Source: Oscillospiraceae bacterium (GTDB lineage: Bacteria > Bacillota > Clostridia > Oscillospirales > Oscillospiraceae). Taken from it: 64,000 bases of DNA. The notes below the pieces were generated by a model. The model searched no databases, was not told where the DNA came from, and saw nothing but the letters and a program-made list of their open reading frames with translations. Positions 21,613-29,489 of this stretch are shown one piece after another. The position numbers and the translations under genes are program-made. Position 1 is the stretch's first letter; every line of letters begins with the position of its first letter. The DNA is taken from NCBI GenBank assembly GCA_022846095.1, contig AP025583.1:1116001-1180000 (forward strand), given 5' to 3'.

Positions 21613-21966
21613 ATGAAAAATTTCATGGAGTACAAAGGCTATACCGGGTCAGTTGAATACTCGGAAGAAGATGATTGTCTTTTTGGTAAAGTGCTTGGAA
21701 TCCGGTCTCTTATTTCTTATGAAGGGGACAGTGTTGCTTCTTTGCGGGAAGATTTCCAGTCTGGTGTGGACGATTACCTCGAAACATGTTCCGCAAAAGG
21801 CGTTGCGCCAGAAAAGCCCTACAAGGGTACATTTAACGTTCGAGTGAGCCCGGAGGTCCACAGAGAAGTTGCTATGCGTGCCGCTGAGATGGGAATGTCT
21901 CTGAACAGCTTTGTTGCCAACATCTTACAGCAAGCAGTGCAAGCGTCTCAAACAAATTTGAACTGA
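21613..21966 (+). CDS. HicB-family antitoxin-like protein, complete
   Basis: 117 residues: a HicB-like N-terminal domain (YKGYTGSVEYSEEDDCLFGKV... LISYEGDSVASLREDF) followed by a ribbon-helix-helix/HicB DNA-binding half (TFNVRVSPEVHREVAMRAAEMGMSLNSFVANIL). Such proteins neutralise HicA mRNA interferases and repress their own promoter. No HicA-like double-stranded-RNA-binding toxin is adjacent, so it is an orphan. GGAGGGATTGCT precedes ATG 21613. It is paralogous to the truncated copy at 19736. Confidence 0.85.
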   Translation: MKNFMEYKGYTGSVEYSEEDDCLFGKVLGIRSLISYEGDSVASLREDFQSGVDDYLETCSAKGVAPEKPYKGTFNVRVSPEVHREVAMRAAEMGMSLNSFVANILQQAVQASQTNLN

Positions 21967-21991
21967 ACACGAAACCAGCAATACCAAAGAG

Positions 21992-22032
21992 GCCGTTGCA
22001 GAAAGAGAAATTCTGCAACGGCATCTTTTTTT
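21992..22032 (+). terminator. intrinsic terminator
   Basis: Stem GCCGTTGCAGAA/TTCTGCAACGGC (21992-22022) followed by a T-run (22025-22032). Confidence 0.93.
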
Positions 22033-22067
22033 CTGCCCCAAAACGGCTTATATCCGGGAAATCGAAA

Positions 22068-22298
22068 TTAAACGCTTTCTTCCAGCTCGTCCAGAACCCC
22101 CAGCGCATGGTACAGTGTCCTCAGCTCCGCCCGGGCCCGGCCAATGCCATTTACCCGTACCACCGACCCCGGCTCTGACGAGCGGTACATCATGGCTATC
22201 ATGCGGTGGCGGTGGGCGATGGCCGCGACTATCTCGTCACGGGTGGTTGGGGGTGTGTAGGGGCGCGGGAGCCTAATTTCTTCTCTTTTCATGGTCAT
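22068..22298 (-). CDS. small basic protein of unknown function
   Basis: 76 residues, starting MTMKREEIRLPRP, with helical middle and Glu-rich end. AGGTAATTACAC precedes the ATG at a rather long spacing. No family was recognised and no TM is visible. Its amino-acid make-up is protein-like. Confidence 0.45.
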   Translation of the reverse strand: MTMKREEIRLPRPYTPPTTRDEIVAAIAHRHRMIAMMYRSSEPGSVVRVNGIGRARAELRTLYHALGVLDELEESV

Positions 22299-22336
22299 GT
22301 GTAATTACCTGCCTTTCTTTATATACAGGCAGCAAA

Positions 22337-22392
22337 AAAGCCGCCTAGAAATGGACAGACCAATCCTGTCTGCTCCATTTCCATGCGGCTTT
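22337..22392. other. long two-part hairpin
   Basis: AAAGCCGC (22337-22344) pairs with GCGGCTTT (22385-22392). Inside it AAATGGA pairs with TCCATTT and GAC with GTC. It lies between the divergent genes at 22298 and 22551. It could be a bidirectional terminator or a structured leader RNA. Confidence 0.55.
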
Positions 22393-22550
22393 AATAATAA
22401 CATGAATTATATCCTTTGCCCTTAAAGCTGTCAATGGGCGGCGCTGAGAGCTCTGGTTATCGACCATGCTCTATTGTACTAGTTTATGCTGACGATGGGA
22501 GGGACAAGCGAGCCAGCAAGGTACAATACATCAAAAGGAGACACCACACC

Positions 22551-23204
22551 ATGGAAAAACAATTAGAAGAACTGACCCTGGCTGATGACTACCTGTTTTG
22601 CGCGGTCATGCGCGACCCATCAATTTGCAAGCACTTTCTAGGCGCGCTCGGGCTGGAAGGCGATACTATAGACTATCCTGATTACATAGACCCCTCCCCC
22701 CCGGCCTATGCTCCAAGGACCGTTAGGGCTAACCTGTTGCGCGACGGAAAAGTTGTGTATGTAACCGAAATATACCTGCTCCACAATGTATCTGACTGCG
22801 AACAAGTCTACGCCGCGCTCAGGGCACACGAGGATGCCATTGTATGGGAGCTGGTACTGGGCCGGGGCCTTGCACATGTCAAAAATATACGTCAAATCTG
22901 TATTACTGACAACGAACCTTGTGGGCATAATGTGGCCCGGTATGATGTCGCACTATTCCGCAAAGGTCTACATCACTACTGGGATTGCCCGCTGGGCATA
23001 GTGCTATGCAGCAACGGTCATGTTTTGCCCAATACTCACCCAGATGTGCTTGCCCTCCTGGCCCTCCTACGGGGTGGTCAGCCACATGATAATGCCTTTG
23101 CGGCAAGAATCAATGCAGTAATTGACAACATCAAGATTGCCCCTTGGTCGGGTGACCTGTATCAGCAATGGCTGGAGGAGGTGCGCCGCTATGAGCAGGG
23201 CTAA
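22551..23204 (+). CDS. Rpn/PD-(D/E)XK-transposase-like protein, divergent
   Basis: 217 residues. The opening LEELTLADDYLFCAVMRDPSICKHFLGALGL is the entry helix pair of the Rpn (PDDEXK_2) family of recombination-promoting nucleases. The expected Asp ... Glu-x-Gln/Lys core is weak: VRANLLRDGKVVYVTEIYL stands where VRLDVYV...IEMQ is usual. Catalysis is therefore doubtful. ATG 22551 follows AAAAGGAGACACC. It overlaps the next gene by 14 bases. Confidence 0.6.
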   Translation: MEKQLEELTLADDYLFCAVMRDPSICKHFLGALGLEGDTIDYPDYIDPSPPAYAPRTVRANLLRDGKVVYVTEIYLLHNVSDCEQVYAALRAHEDAIVWELVLGRGLAHVKNIRQICITDNEPCGHNVARYDVALFRKGLHHYWDCPLGIVLCSNGHVLPNTHPDVLALLALLRGGQPHDNAFAARINAVIDNIKIAPWSGDLYQQWLEEVRRYEQG

Positions 23205-23568
23205 TCATCGGCACAGCTATACCCTCCTCTGCCACACGCCGGAAGAAATGCACATCAAGACACGACAGGTACTATGGGCCGTGGCACACGACCAGGTACC
23301 CGGCCACGGCACCGCAGGTACACGCTTGTGGTATCTGTACATCATCTACGTCTGCCTTTTTGACCCTTACGGCGACGGAGTGCTACGCCACGACCATTCC
23401 TGGACCTGGAGGCCTCAGAAGAGCCGCTGGGTACGGATGCGCGAAACCGTCATTGTGGTTCCCACTAGCGATGCTGGTACCACCTACGCCAGCGACGATG
23501 TGGTTCAGCGGGTATCTGCGACTCTTCTTACAAAAAACCGAAACGCTTACGAAGACCTCGCCAAATAA
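23191..23568 (+). CDS. protein of unknown function
   Basis: 125 residues from ATG 23191 behind GGAGGAGGTG, overlapping the end of the Rpn-like gene by 14 bases, so translated with it. Trp- and His-rich (TRLWYLYIIYVCLFDPYGDG, HDHSWTW). No family or membrane signal was recognised. Confidence 0.55.
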   Translation: MSRANHRHSYTLLCHTPEEMHIKTRQVLWAVAHDQVPGHGTAGTRLWYLYIIYVCLFDPYGDGVLRHDHSWTWRPQKSRWVRMRETVIVVPTSDAGTTYASDDVVQRVSATLLTKNRNAYEDLAK

Positions 23569-23593
23569 GCCGCTCTGAGCTCGTTCAAACAAC

Positions 23594-23628
23594 AACGCCG
23601 CCCCGATATGGGACGGCGTTGCTTTTTT
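23594..23628 (+). terminator. intrinsic terminator
   Basis: Stem AACGCCG/CGGCGTT with T-run 23623-23628. Confidence 0.85.
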
Positions 23629-24058
23629 GTGGCCCGCATGGGGCCGTACCTGCCACCCAGCCAAGGTACAACGCTGGGTGATAGCGGGAGCAGACGCTTA
23701 TGACCCTCTGGGGCCGCTCCCATGATTAGTATAGCACTTGTGGCGGCGGTGGACTAGATGCAGTGTGGGGTGGGGCTGGGGCTGCACCAACCCCCAAGCC
23801 ACCCTGCCTGGCGGGCCCTCACGGACCCCAGACGGCACCGGTACCCCCGTCGCTCACCGGGGTTCCGGGCCCCTCTCAGGCGGGCGTCATGGGCGTCGCT
23901 GCGGCCTCAGCAGGTACCCCACCCATGCAGGATAGGGCACGGGTCAGTTTTACAGTTAGATGCACCCCAAACTGTAAAGCTAGGGTTATAATTTTGCTTT
24001 TGCTGCGACATGCAGGTTCCTACCATCCTAGATTGTCAATTCAATTTAGGAGGTAGTT
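23629..24058. other. 430-base gap with candidate resolvase control region
   Basis: No gene is seen. At 23949-23957 and 23970-23978 TTTACAGTT is followed by its inverted copy AACTGTAAA (12-base loop). TATAAT lies at 23987-23992, 67 bases before the resolvase ATG. No good -35 lies at the right distance, so the inverted repeat may be a regulator or resolvase binding site. The rest is GC-rich and structureless. Confidence 0.45.
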
Positions 24059-24676
24059 ATGGAACTTATCGGATATGTGAGAGTAAGTACCCGAGAGCAA
24101 AACGAGGCCCGGCAGGTTCAAAAAATGCGTGACCTCGGTGTGACAGAGCGGTTTCTTTTTTTGGAAAAACAAAGTGGAAAAGATTTTGAGCGGCCGGTAT
24201 ATCAGGCCATGTGTAATGTACTCCGTCCGGGGGACTTGCTGATTATCGATAGCATTGACCGGCTCGGACGGAATTATGAACAGGTCAAGGATGAGTGGAA
24301 ACGGTTGACCCGCGACTTGGGTGTCGATGTGGTGGCGTTAGATATGCCTGGGCTCTTTGATTCGCGCAGGTTCAAGGAAATGGGAGATATAGGGAAACTT
24401 ATGGAAGACCAGATGTTATCTCTGCTGGCCTGGGTGGCGGAACAAGAACGGACAAAGATGTTACAGAGGCAGCGCGAAGGTATTGCTGTCGCCAAAGAGA
24501 AGGGTGTGTATAAAGGACGCAAGCCCGTTGCGATACCGGATTTTGATAAACACTATGAGCGGTACATAAGCAGAAAAGTTAGTAAGGCAGCCCTAGCCCG
24601 CGAACTGGGTATAAGCCGCCCCACGGTAGACAGGCTTATCCGCGAGTATGTTGCCACGCTGGAGCATAATGGATAA
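24059..24676 (+). CDS. small serine resolvase/invertase-type recombinase
   Basis: 205 residues. The resolvase catalytic domain has nucleophile Ser10 (YVRVSTREQ), followed by DSIDRLGRN and the E-helix. A C-terminal helix-turn-helix (SKAALARELGISRPTVDRLI) follows. It is of the Tn3-resolvase/invertase size class, so it resolves or inverts DNA between short sites rather than acting as the skin excisase. AGGAGGTAGTT precedes the ATG. Confidence 0.92.
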   Translation: MELIGYVRVSTREQNEARQVQKMRDLGVTERFLFLEKQSGKDFERPVYQAMCNVLRPGDLLIIDSIDRLGRNYEQVKDEWKRLTRDLGVDVVALDMPGLFDSRRFKEMGDIGKLMEDQMLSLLAWVAEQERTKMLQRQREGIAVAKEKGVYKGRKPVAIPDFDKHYERYISRKVSKAALARELGISRPTVDRLIREYVATLEHNG

Positions 24677-24716
24677 TGCCGACATGTGGTGCGGTACCAT
24701 GTGTTGTGATGCTGAG

Positions 24717-25583
24717 TTAAAACGGTGCGCCAGCCGGGACCAAAGTAGGCGAATCAAAGGTGGTGCCAGGGTGCTTGGTAGTGATATCCGCCAAGGTGTC
24801 CCTCCAGTCAATACGGCTTCCGGCAGTGCTGACGTATGAGCCAAAGCTGCCCGACAACCCAAAAGGGAAGCTCCCCCTATGGTCAAAAAACTCCTCACGA
24901 GCCCAAGTGGAGATTTCGCCGCGGCCAATCACGGGCAAACTATCAATAAGGCCATGACTACAGTTATACAGCCGCCTCCCCCGCGCAAATACAGCGGGCT
25001 TGGCCGTCTCGTACTGGCGAGCCATATAGATGGCCTTACCGGCCTGTAAAATGGGCTCTCCGTACCAGTTGAGGGCGCCCAGGCGCTGCACATCGGTCAT
25101 GTTGGGTTTGCCCTTAAAATAGTCCTCGACAGCGAGCCAGCGATACTGCTGCGTGGCACGGGACATCTTGTATGACACCCCTGACGGCATGATGACCATT
25201 TTGGGGGCGAGGTCAGATTCCGGGATGCCCGACGCGAGCATATGTATATGCCATCGCTCGTCGTTGGGGTGAGGCTTGTCCGTCCGGCCGACTGACTGTA
25301 TGGCGACCTCGACGTAGGACATTTCGGGGTAATGTTCGGAGCGCCATTGACGGTACTCGTCGATGGCGTTTTCATTGCCAAATGATAATGTTGCCCAAAA
25401 GTTAAATTGATTGGCGAGGGCGGTCATCAGCAACGACTCAATCGACTTGCGGACATTGGCGGGGCGGCGTCCGCAGAGGATAGGCTTAACGGCGCTGGGA
25501 TAACTAGTCGAATACGAGGTGAAGAGTAACGAGTTGTCTGGGCACAAGTAGGCTGTGATACGCTCTGGTTCTGTCTTAATCAT
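24717..25583 (-). CDS. HUH-type Rep-like protein (rolling-circle replication-associated)
   Basis: A 288-residue protein with the outline of HUH endonucleases: motif 1 strand FWATLSFGNEN (about residue 62), the metal-binding His-x-His WHIHMLASG (about residue 112), and a Tyr-containing helix AIYMARQYETAK (about residue 190) as candidate nicking Tyr. This resembles phage/plasmid replication-associated Rep proteins (ORF2/G2P type). If active, it would nick a hairpin origin and could support replication of the excised circle (inference). It is convergent with the resolvase gene. Confidence 0.65.
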   Translation of the reverse strand: MIKTEPERITAYLCPDNSLLFTSYSTSYPSAVKPILCGRRPANVRKSIESLLMTALANQFNFWATLSFGNENAIDEYRQWRSEHYPEMSYVEVAIQSVGRTDKPHPNDERWHIHMLASGIPESDLAPKMVIMPSGVSYKMSRATQQYRWLAVEDYFKGKPNMTDVQRLGALNWYGEPILQAGKAIYMARQYETAKPAVFARGRRLYNCSHGLIDSLPVIGRGEISTWAREEFFDHRGSFPFGLSGSFGSYVSTAGSRIDWRDTLADITTKHPGTTFDSPTLVPAGAPF

Positions 25584-26193
25584 CTGTAAGTACCTTCTTT
25601 GTTTAACTAATACAATACCTTTACTATTAGAAAAGGGTATAAGGAGGGGTCTCTATACTAGCAGTATGTGCGTTATCGATTAGCAGGGGAAAAACATAAA
25701 AATAAACATAATCCAGAACTTTTTGATTGAATATAGCCTTTCCGCATGGTGGTAGTGCTACTAACTTTTCTGGGAGGGTCAGAGCCACGGTGAGAGGGCC
25801 ACATTTCTACCATTATGTTAGTGGATGATTTGTTTCGACGAAGGGAGTGTGATTAGCCTGCCGCGCAAGGTACAGCGCAACCGTGGCCCCCGTCCTGGGC
25901 TGCGGTGCGGTTGAAATAGACGCAGGAGATGCGACATCTTCAATCGCGTAAGTACGGCTAAAAACCGCCGCACACGATGAAGGGCCACCACGATTATCCG
26001 TTCCATATTTATGGACGGATAAACGGTGGTGGCCTGCTGGCCGCCGCCGTTCCCTGCATTTAATAAAATATTAGATGCGGGCGAAGAGGTAGCCATCATC
26101 AAGGACATGCACAGCATCGGGGAGCTGGTCAAAAATCCCCCGTCTATTACTTGCTTACCAACATCCATCATGCAAAAGAGGAGGCTTACATAT
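25584..26193. other. 610-base gap with a 17-bp interrupted hairpin (25983-26034)
   Basis: No convincing gene. GGCCACCAC plus TTATCCGT (25983-26001) pair with ACGGATAA plus GTGGTGGCC (26015-26034) around a loop of about 13 bases. This is the strongest structure here. It lies between the Rep-like gene and the tyrosine recombinase, so it is a candidate nicking origin or recombination site. An open frame from about 26026 joins the recombinase gene but lacks coding signs. Confidence 0.5.
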
Positions 26194-27048
26194 ATGGGAA
26201 AGTTGGGGTCAATGACCCACCAAGTCGAGCAGGCCCTGACCGCACAGCTTAGAGTGGGCCAAAGCCGTCACGCAGCCAAAGAGGACGAGCATACCTATTC
26301 GCCCCAGGGGATATTCTCTTATGGAACACTGAAAACATATTTAAGAGAAGGGTGCCGCTTTGCGTCATGGACCAAGCAGGAACACCACTGCAATACCCTC
26401 GACAAGGCTCGTCCATATGTGGAAGAGTACCTTCAACGAGGCATTGACCGGGGCCTCTCGGCTGCCACCCTATCAACCCAGCGGGCCGCTATCTGCAAAA
26501 TCTATGGCATTACCGCCAACGACCTACATATTACCCTCCCCGAGCGCCGGAGGGCCGATATAACACGCAGTCGCAATCAGGTGGCCCGCGACAAGGGGTT
26601 TTCTGTGGTACACAATCAAGACATAGTGGATTTTGCGCGGGCCACAGGGCTTCGGCGTCATGAGCTGGCCGCAGTTAAGCCAAGCAATATCACGGTGCGC
26701 GATGACGGTACCGTGGTACTCACCGATATCACCGGCAAGGGCGGCAAGCGGCGCGACGTCGAGGTGTTGCCCAGCTTGGCCGGGGCTGTCCTTCGCTTCG
26801 CAGATATACCTAAAGACAGGCGTATTTTTTCGCGGGTGCCGTCACATATGGATGTACATAGCTATCGGCGGGAATATGCTGACGCCATGTACCGGGTCGC
26901 GTTGGAGCGCATGGGGCCTTCAGGGCAAGTCTACCGCTGCCGCCTTGATAAGCGCGGCAAGACATACGACCGCCGCGCCATGAGGTACGTCAGCAATCAG
27001 TTGGGTCACAACCGTATCTCAGTGATTGCCGGGCACTATTTGACATAG
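26194..27048 (+). CDS. tyrosine recombinase / phage-integrase-like protein
   Basis: 284 residues: an N-terminal SAM-like core-binding region (about 30-125) and a catalytic domain with the first Arg in ATGLRRHELAAV. The C-terminal box LGHNRISVIAGHYL supplies His and the nucleophile Tyr. The usual His of the HxxR box is replaced in YDRRAMRYVSNQ, so activity is uncertain. GAGGAGGCTTACATAT precedes ATG 26194. It lies beside the large hairpin at 25983. Confidence 0.72.
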   Translation: MGKLGSMTHQVEQALTAQLRVGQSRHAAKEDEHTYSPQGIFSYGTLKTYLREGCRFASWTKQEHHCNTLDKARPYVEEYLQRGIDRGLSAATLSTQRAAICKIYGITANDLHITLPERRRADITRSRNQVARDKGFSVVHNQDIVDFARATGLRRHELAAVKPSNITVRDDGTVVLTDITGKGGKRRDVEVLPSLAGAVLRFADIPKDRRIFSRVPSHMDVHSYRREYADAMYRVALERMGPSGQVYRCRLDKRGKTYDRRAMRYVSNQLGHNRISVIAGHYLT

Positions 27049-27059
27049 TCATAAATTCA

Positions 27060-27087
27060 AGGGCCACGCTTACCCGAGCGAGGCCCT
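27060..27087 (+). terminator. probable terminator after the tyrosine recombinase
   Basis: Stem AGGGCC/GGCCCT with a 16-base loop, followed by CTAGCTAAAATTATTT. It has only a weak T-run. Confidence 0.45.
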
Positions 27088-27196
27088 CTAGCTAAAATTA
27101 TTTGGAATTCGTTATATATGAGCTAGATTATTTGATTTGTGTGTGCAGAAATGCTAGTATTACTTAAATAAGATAACACGACAGGAGCCGTCTAAT

Positions 27197-29296
27197 ATGA
27201 ACACCAGAAAATATGCTATATATACTAGAAAATCCAAATTTACGGGCAAAGGTGAGAGTATAGGTAATCAGCAAGAGATGTGCCGAGAATATCTTTCACA
27301 GCGTGTCGGCGCAGAAGCAGCAGAAGCGGCCATTTTGTATGAGGACGAAGGCTTTTCTGGCGGAACATTACAGCGCCCACAGTTCAGAAAAATGATGCAG
27401 GATATTGAAGCGGGAAAAATTTGTACTGTGGTCTGCTATCGCCTTGACCGTATCAGCCGTAATATCGGAGATTTTGCGGGTCTAATTGAAAAGCTGCACT
27501 CTTTAGATGTTGATTTTGTATCAATAAAGGAACAGTTTGATACCCAATCTCCTATGGGACGAGCTATGATGTATATTGCATCGGTCTTTTCTCAATTGGA
27601 GCGGGAAACGATTGCCGAGCGTATCCGTGACAACCTCCACGAGCTGGCGAAAACAGGACGGTGGCTAGGAGGGATAACCCCTACTGGCTATCAGTCCACA
27701 GGGGAAGAAACAGTTACGGTAGACGGTAAGAAGCGGAAAGCCTACCATCTGCAAATTGTCCCGGAAGAAGCACAGCTAGTAAAACTTATTTTTGAGAAGT
27801 ACCTAGATTACAAGTCTCAATCGAGTGTTTTGACGTATCTACTGAACGGCGGCTACAAAACAAAGAACGGGAAAAAATTTGCCCGCTTTGCTATCCGAGG
27901 CATTGTTTCTAATCCTGTCTACGCCCGAGCAGACGAAGAAATGTATGAGTATCTTACCACCCACGGAGTAAACCTCTTTTCGGAGCAGTCCGAATTTGAC
28001 GGAGTACATGGTATTATGGCATACAACCGAACAGACCAATCCGGCAAAAGTACACGTATCAAGCCTATGGAAGAATGGGTGGTGTCTGTTGGAAAACATG
28101 AGGGACTTATCAGTGGTCACGACTGGATAGCCGTTCAGGCCCTATTAGAAGACAATAAAGAACGTGGTGGAAAATGGAATAAGGGCGGGACAAATGTGGC
28201 GCTACTTTCTGGCCTGCTGTACTGCAAATGTGGAGACTATATGCGACCCAAGCCGCTTCAAAGCAAAACTGCCGAGGGGGACCCCCGCCATGTCTACATG
28301 TGTATGACAAAGGCTGATAGCCGAAAGGGGTTGTGCAGAAACAGAAATATTAGTGACGGAAATATGCTAGATAAAGCTGTATGTTATGAACTCAAAAAGC
28401 TGGCGGAAGATGGGAGCGAATTCCGGCGGCGCTTGACAGTAGGCAGAAAATTCTTCACAGACGCGAATAACCAACTGATGGAGGACCTGGAGCGGCTTCA
28501 AAAATCAGAGCAGGAAAGCAAAAAGAAAATGGACACCCTGATGGAAACGCTGGTACGGGCTGCTGGAACTCCGGCGGAACAACGCATACTGGACCATATC
28601 AATGATTTGGACCAGGAAGCCAAGAGAATCCACGAGAGCGTCGAGGATATGAGGCGGATTGTGCAGGCGAAAGAGCTTCAGACAGAGGGATTTGAATTGT
28701 TGCGAGATATATTAAAATCCTTCTCCGGGACCCTGGACGAAATGTCTGTGGAGGAAAAACGGGCCGCAATCCGTACCATTGTTAGGCGCATTGAGTGGGA
28801 TGGAGAAAGAATCCACCTCTATCTATTCGGTGATGACGAGGACCCGACCGAGGGTGATATTGACTTCCCACCGCCTGGCGGTCCCGATGTTGGGGGTGAT
28901 GGTACAGTCACCGACCCAGACAATCTAACGAGGAAGTTATGTGAGGATAGCAAACGAGATCCTGATGCACTTCCGCTCCCAGAAAAAGCTGGCGGGGGAG
29001 GTCTCCCTCTCGGATTCCCTGGACTCGGACGGGGACGGCAACTCCCTGTCCCTGATGGACGTCATCAGCGTGGACGACAATATGCTGGAGGAGCTGGACG
29101 CGCGGGACGCCTGCGTCAAGGTGCGCCGCTGCGTGGAGCGCTGTTTGGACGAGCGGGAGGGCATGATCATCACCCTGCGCTACGGCCTTGGCGGCAAGAC
29201 GCCCCTGACCCAGCGGGAGATCGCCGCCCAGTGCGGCATCTCCCGGTCCTATGTATCGCACCGCGCCTATTGCAAGCGACGCCCGGAAAGCCTTGA
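27197..29296 (+). CDS. large serine recombinase of element 1 (SpoIVCA-like), reading through attR
   Basis: A large serine recombinase: catalytic domain with nucleophile Ser13 (YTRKS), YRLDRISRN, and IASVFSQLERETIAERI. It continues with a recombinase domain, a Cys zinc ribbon (YCKCGDYM...CMTKADSRKGLCRN), a coiled coil, and a C-terminal domain ending near residue 560. It is the expected excisase for element 1. No stop occurs before attR: residues up to 586 are element DNA. The frame then runs out of phase through sigK piece 2 and the left end of element 2 to 29296, giving 699 residues. In the circle it continues in frame into the XRE gene. ACAGGAGCCGTCTAAT precedes the ATG. Confidence 0.93.
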   Translation: MNTRKYAIYTRKSKFTGKGESIGNQQEMCREYLSQRVGAEAAEAAILYEDEGFSGGTLQRPQFRKMMQDIEAGKICTVVCYRLDRISRNIGDFAGLIEKLHSLDVDFVSIKEQFDTQSPMGRAMMYIASVFSQLERETIAERIRDNLHELAKTGRWLGGITPTGYQSTGEETVTVDGKKRKAYHLQIVPEEAQLVKLIFEKYLDYKSQSSVLTYLLNGGYKTKNGKKFARFAIRGIVSNPVYARADEEMYEYLTTHGVNLFSEQSEFDGVHGIMAYNRTDQSGKSTRIKPMEEWVVSVGKHEGLISGHDWIAVQALLEDNKERGGKWNKGGTNVALLSGLLYCKCGDYMRPKPLQSKTAEGDPRHVYMCMTKADSRKGLCRNRNISDGNMLDKAVCYELKKLAEDGSEFRRRLTVGRKFFTDANNQLMEDLERLQKSEQESKKKMDTLMETLVRAAGTPAEQRILDHINDLDQEAKRIHESVEDMRRIVQAKELQTEGFELLRDILKSFSGTLDEMSVEEKRAAIRTIVRRIEWDGERIHLYLFGDDEDPTEGDIDFPPPGGPDVGGDGTVTDPDNLTRKLCEDSKRDPDALPLPEKAGGGGLPLGFPGLGRGRQLPVPDGRHQRGRQYAGGAGRAGRLRQGAPLRGALFGRAGGHDHHPALRPWRQDAPDPAGDRRPVRHLPVLCIAPRLLQATPGKP
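28929..28976 (+). other. attR of element 1
   Basis: The recombinase arm CGAGGAAGT...AGGATAGCA (28929-28952), core AA (28953-28954), then sigK CGAGATCCTGATGCAC. With attL it rebuilds a circle site whose centre is GGATAGCA-AA-TGCTATCC, a perfect palindrome around the core. Confidence 0.85.
28953..29252 (+). CDS. sigK: sigK piece 2 (residues 111-210)
   Basis: The middle of pro-sigma-K, from NEILMHFRSQKKLAGEVSLSD through the linker to sigma region 4 (VRRCVERCLDEREGMIITLRYGLGG, TQREIAAQCGISRSY). It has no start of its own. It is translated only after element 1 is removed, when GAA (18014-18016) joins AAC (28953-28955). After TAT 29250-29252 the frame enters element 2 and stops at 29334-29336. That replaces the last 19 residues, including the end of the region 4.2 recognition helix. 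With element 2 in place, sigma-K would carry a wrong tail (SHRAYCKRRPESLENTG...). Confidence 0.95.
29231..29279 (+). other. attL of element 2
   Basis: sigK sequence to TAT, core GT (29253-29254), then a recombinase arm 29255-29279 (ATCGCACC...CAAGCGA). CTATGTATCGC (29249-29259) is repeated exactly at 51004-51014. Confidence 0.85.
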
Positions 29297-29317
29297 AAAC
29301 ACAGGGCTTGTCCGGGC
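29281..29317 (+). other. hairpin just inside the left end of element 2
   Basis: GCCCGGA/TCCGGGC (29281-29287 with 29311-29317) plus an inner AAGCC/GGCTT. It may stop transcription entering from sigK and recombinase 1, or be part of the attachment site. It has no T-run. Confidence 0.45.
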
Positions 29318-29489
29318 GTCATTGCGTCTTGGGTAGCGCCGCGCTTATTGTAAGTGCGGTCAATATGTACAAAAATCAGGGCGGTCATTCATCAATTACG
29401 ACGAACACCGTCCTTTGGCGGGACAAGCCCCTGTGATTGCTTTTACGCTGGAAATCGGCTACACTAAACTAGATAAAGGACGTGAGATT

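Larger units (their letters stand above)
18017..28954. mobile_element. sigK-intervening (skin-like) element 1, 10,936 bp
   Basis: Bounded by sigK pieces 1 and 2 at the Glu-Asn-Glu codons, the site that I recall from the B. subtilis skin element. Excision between the AA cores restores sigK exactly in frame. A large serine recombinase (27197) lies at the right end, as expected for self-excision. The content is phage/plasmid-like: XRE regulators, HicB-like proteins, a surface transglutaminase, an Rpn-like protein, a resolvase, an HUH Rep-like protein and a tyrosine recombinase. The lower GC content and different codon use mark it as foreign to the flanks. Confidence 0.92.

Noticed and set aside
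20004-21635. 543-codon minus-strand open frame opposite the SLH-transglutaminase gene
   Set aside because: No ribosome-binding site and low-complexity Gly/Val-rich product; the plus strand has a signal peptide and catalytic motifs.
25818-26171. 117-codon minus-strand frame in the gap before the tyrosine recombinase
   Set aside because: No ribosome-binding site, a hairpin runs through it, and no protein-like pattern is visible.
28955-29296. The last 112 codons of recombinase 1 as a genuine domain
   Set aside because: They are sigK and element 2 DNA read in the wrong frame (Pro/Gly/Arg-rich); kept only as a consequence of the missing stop.
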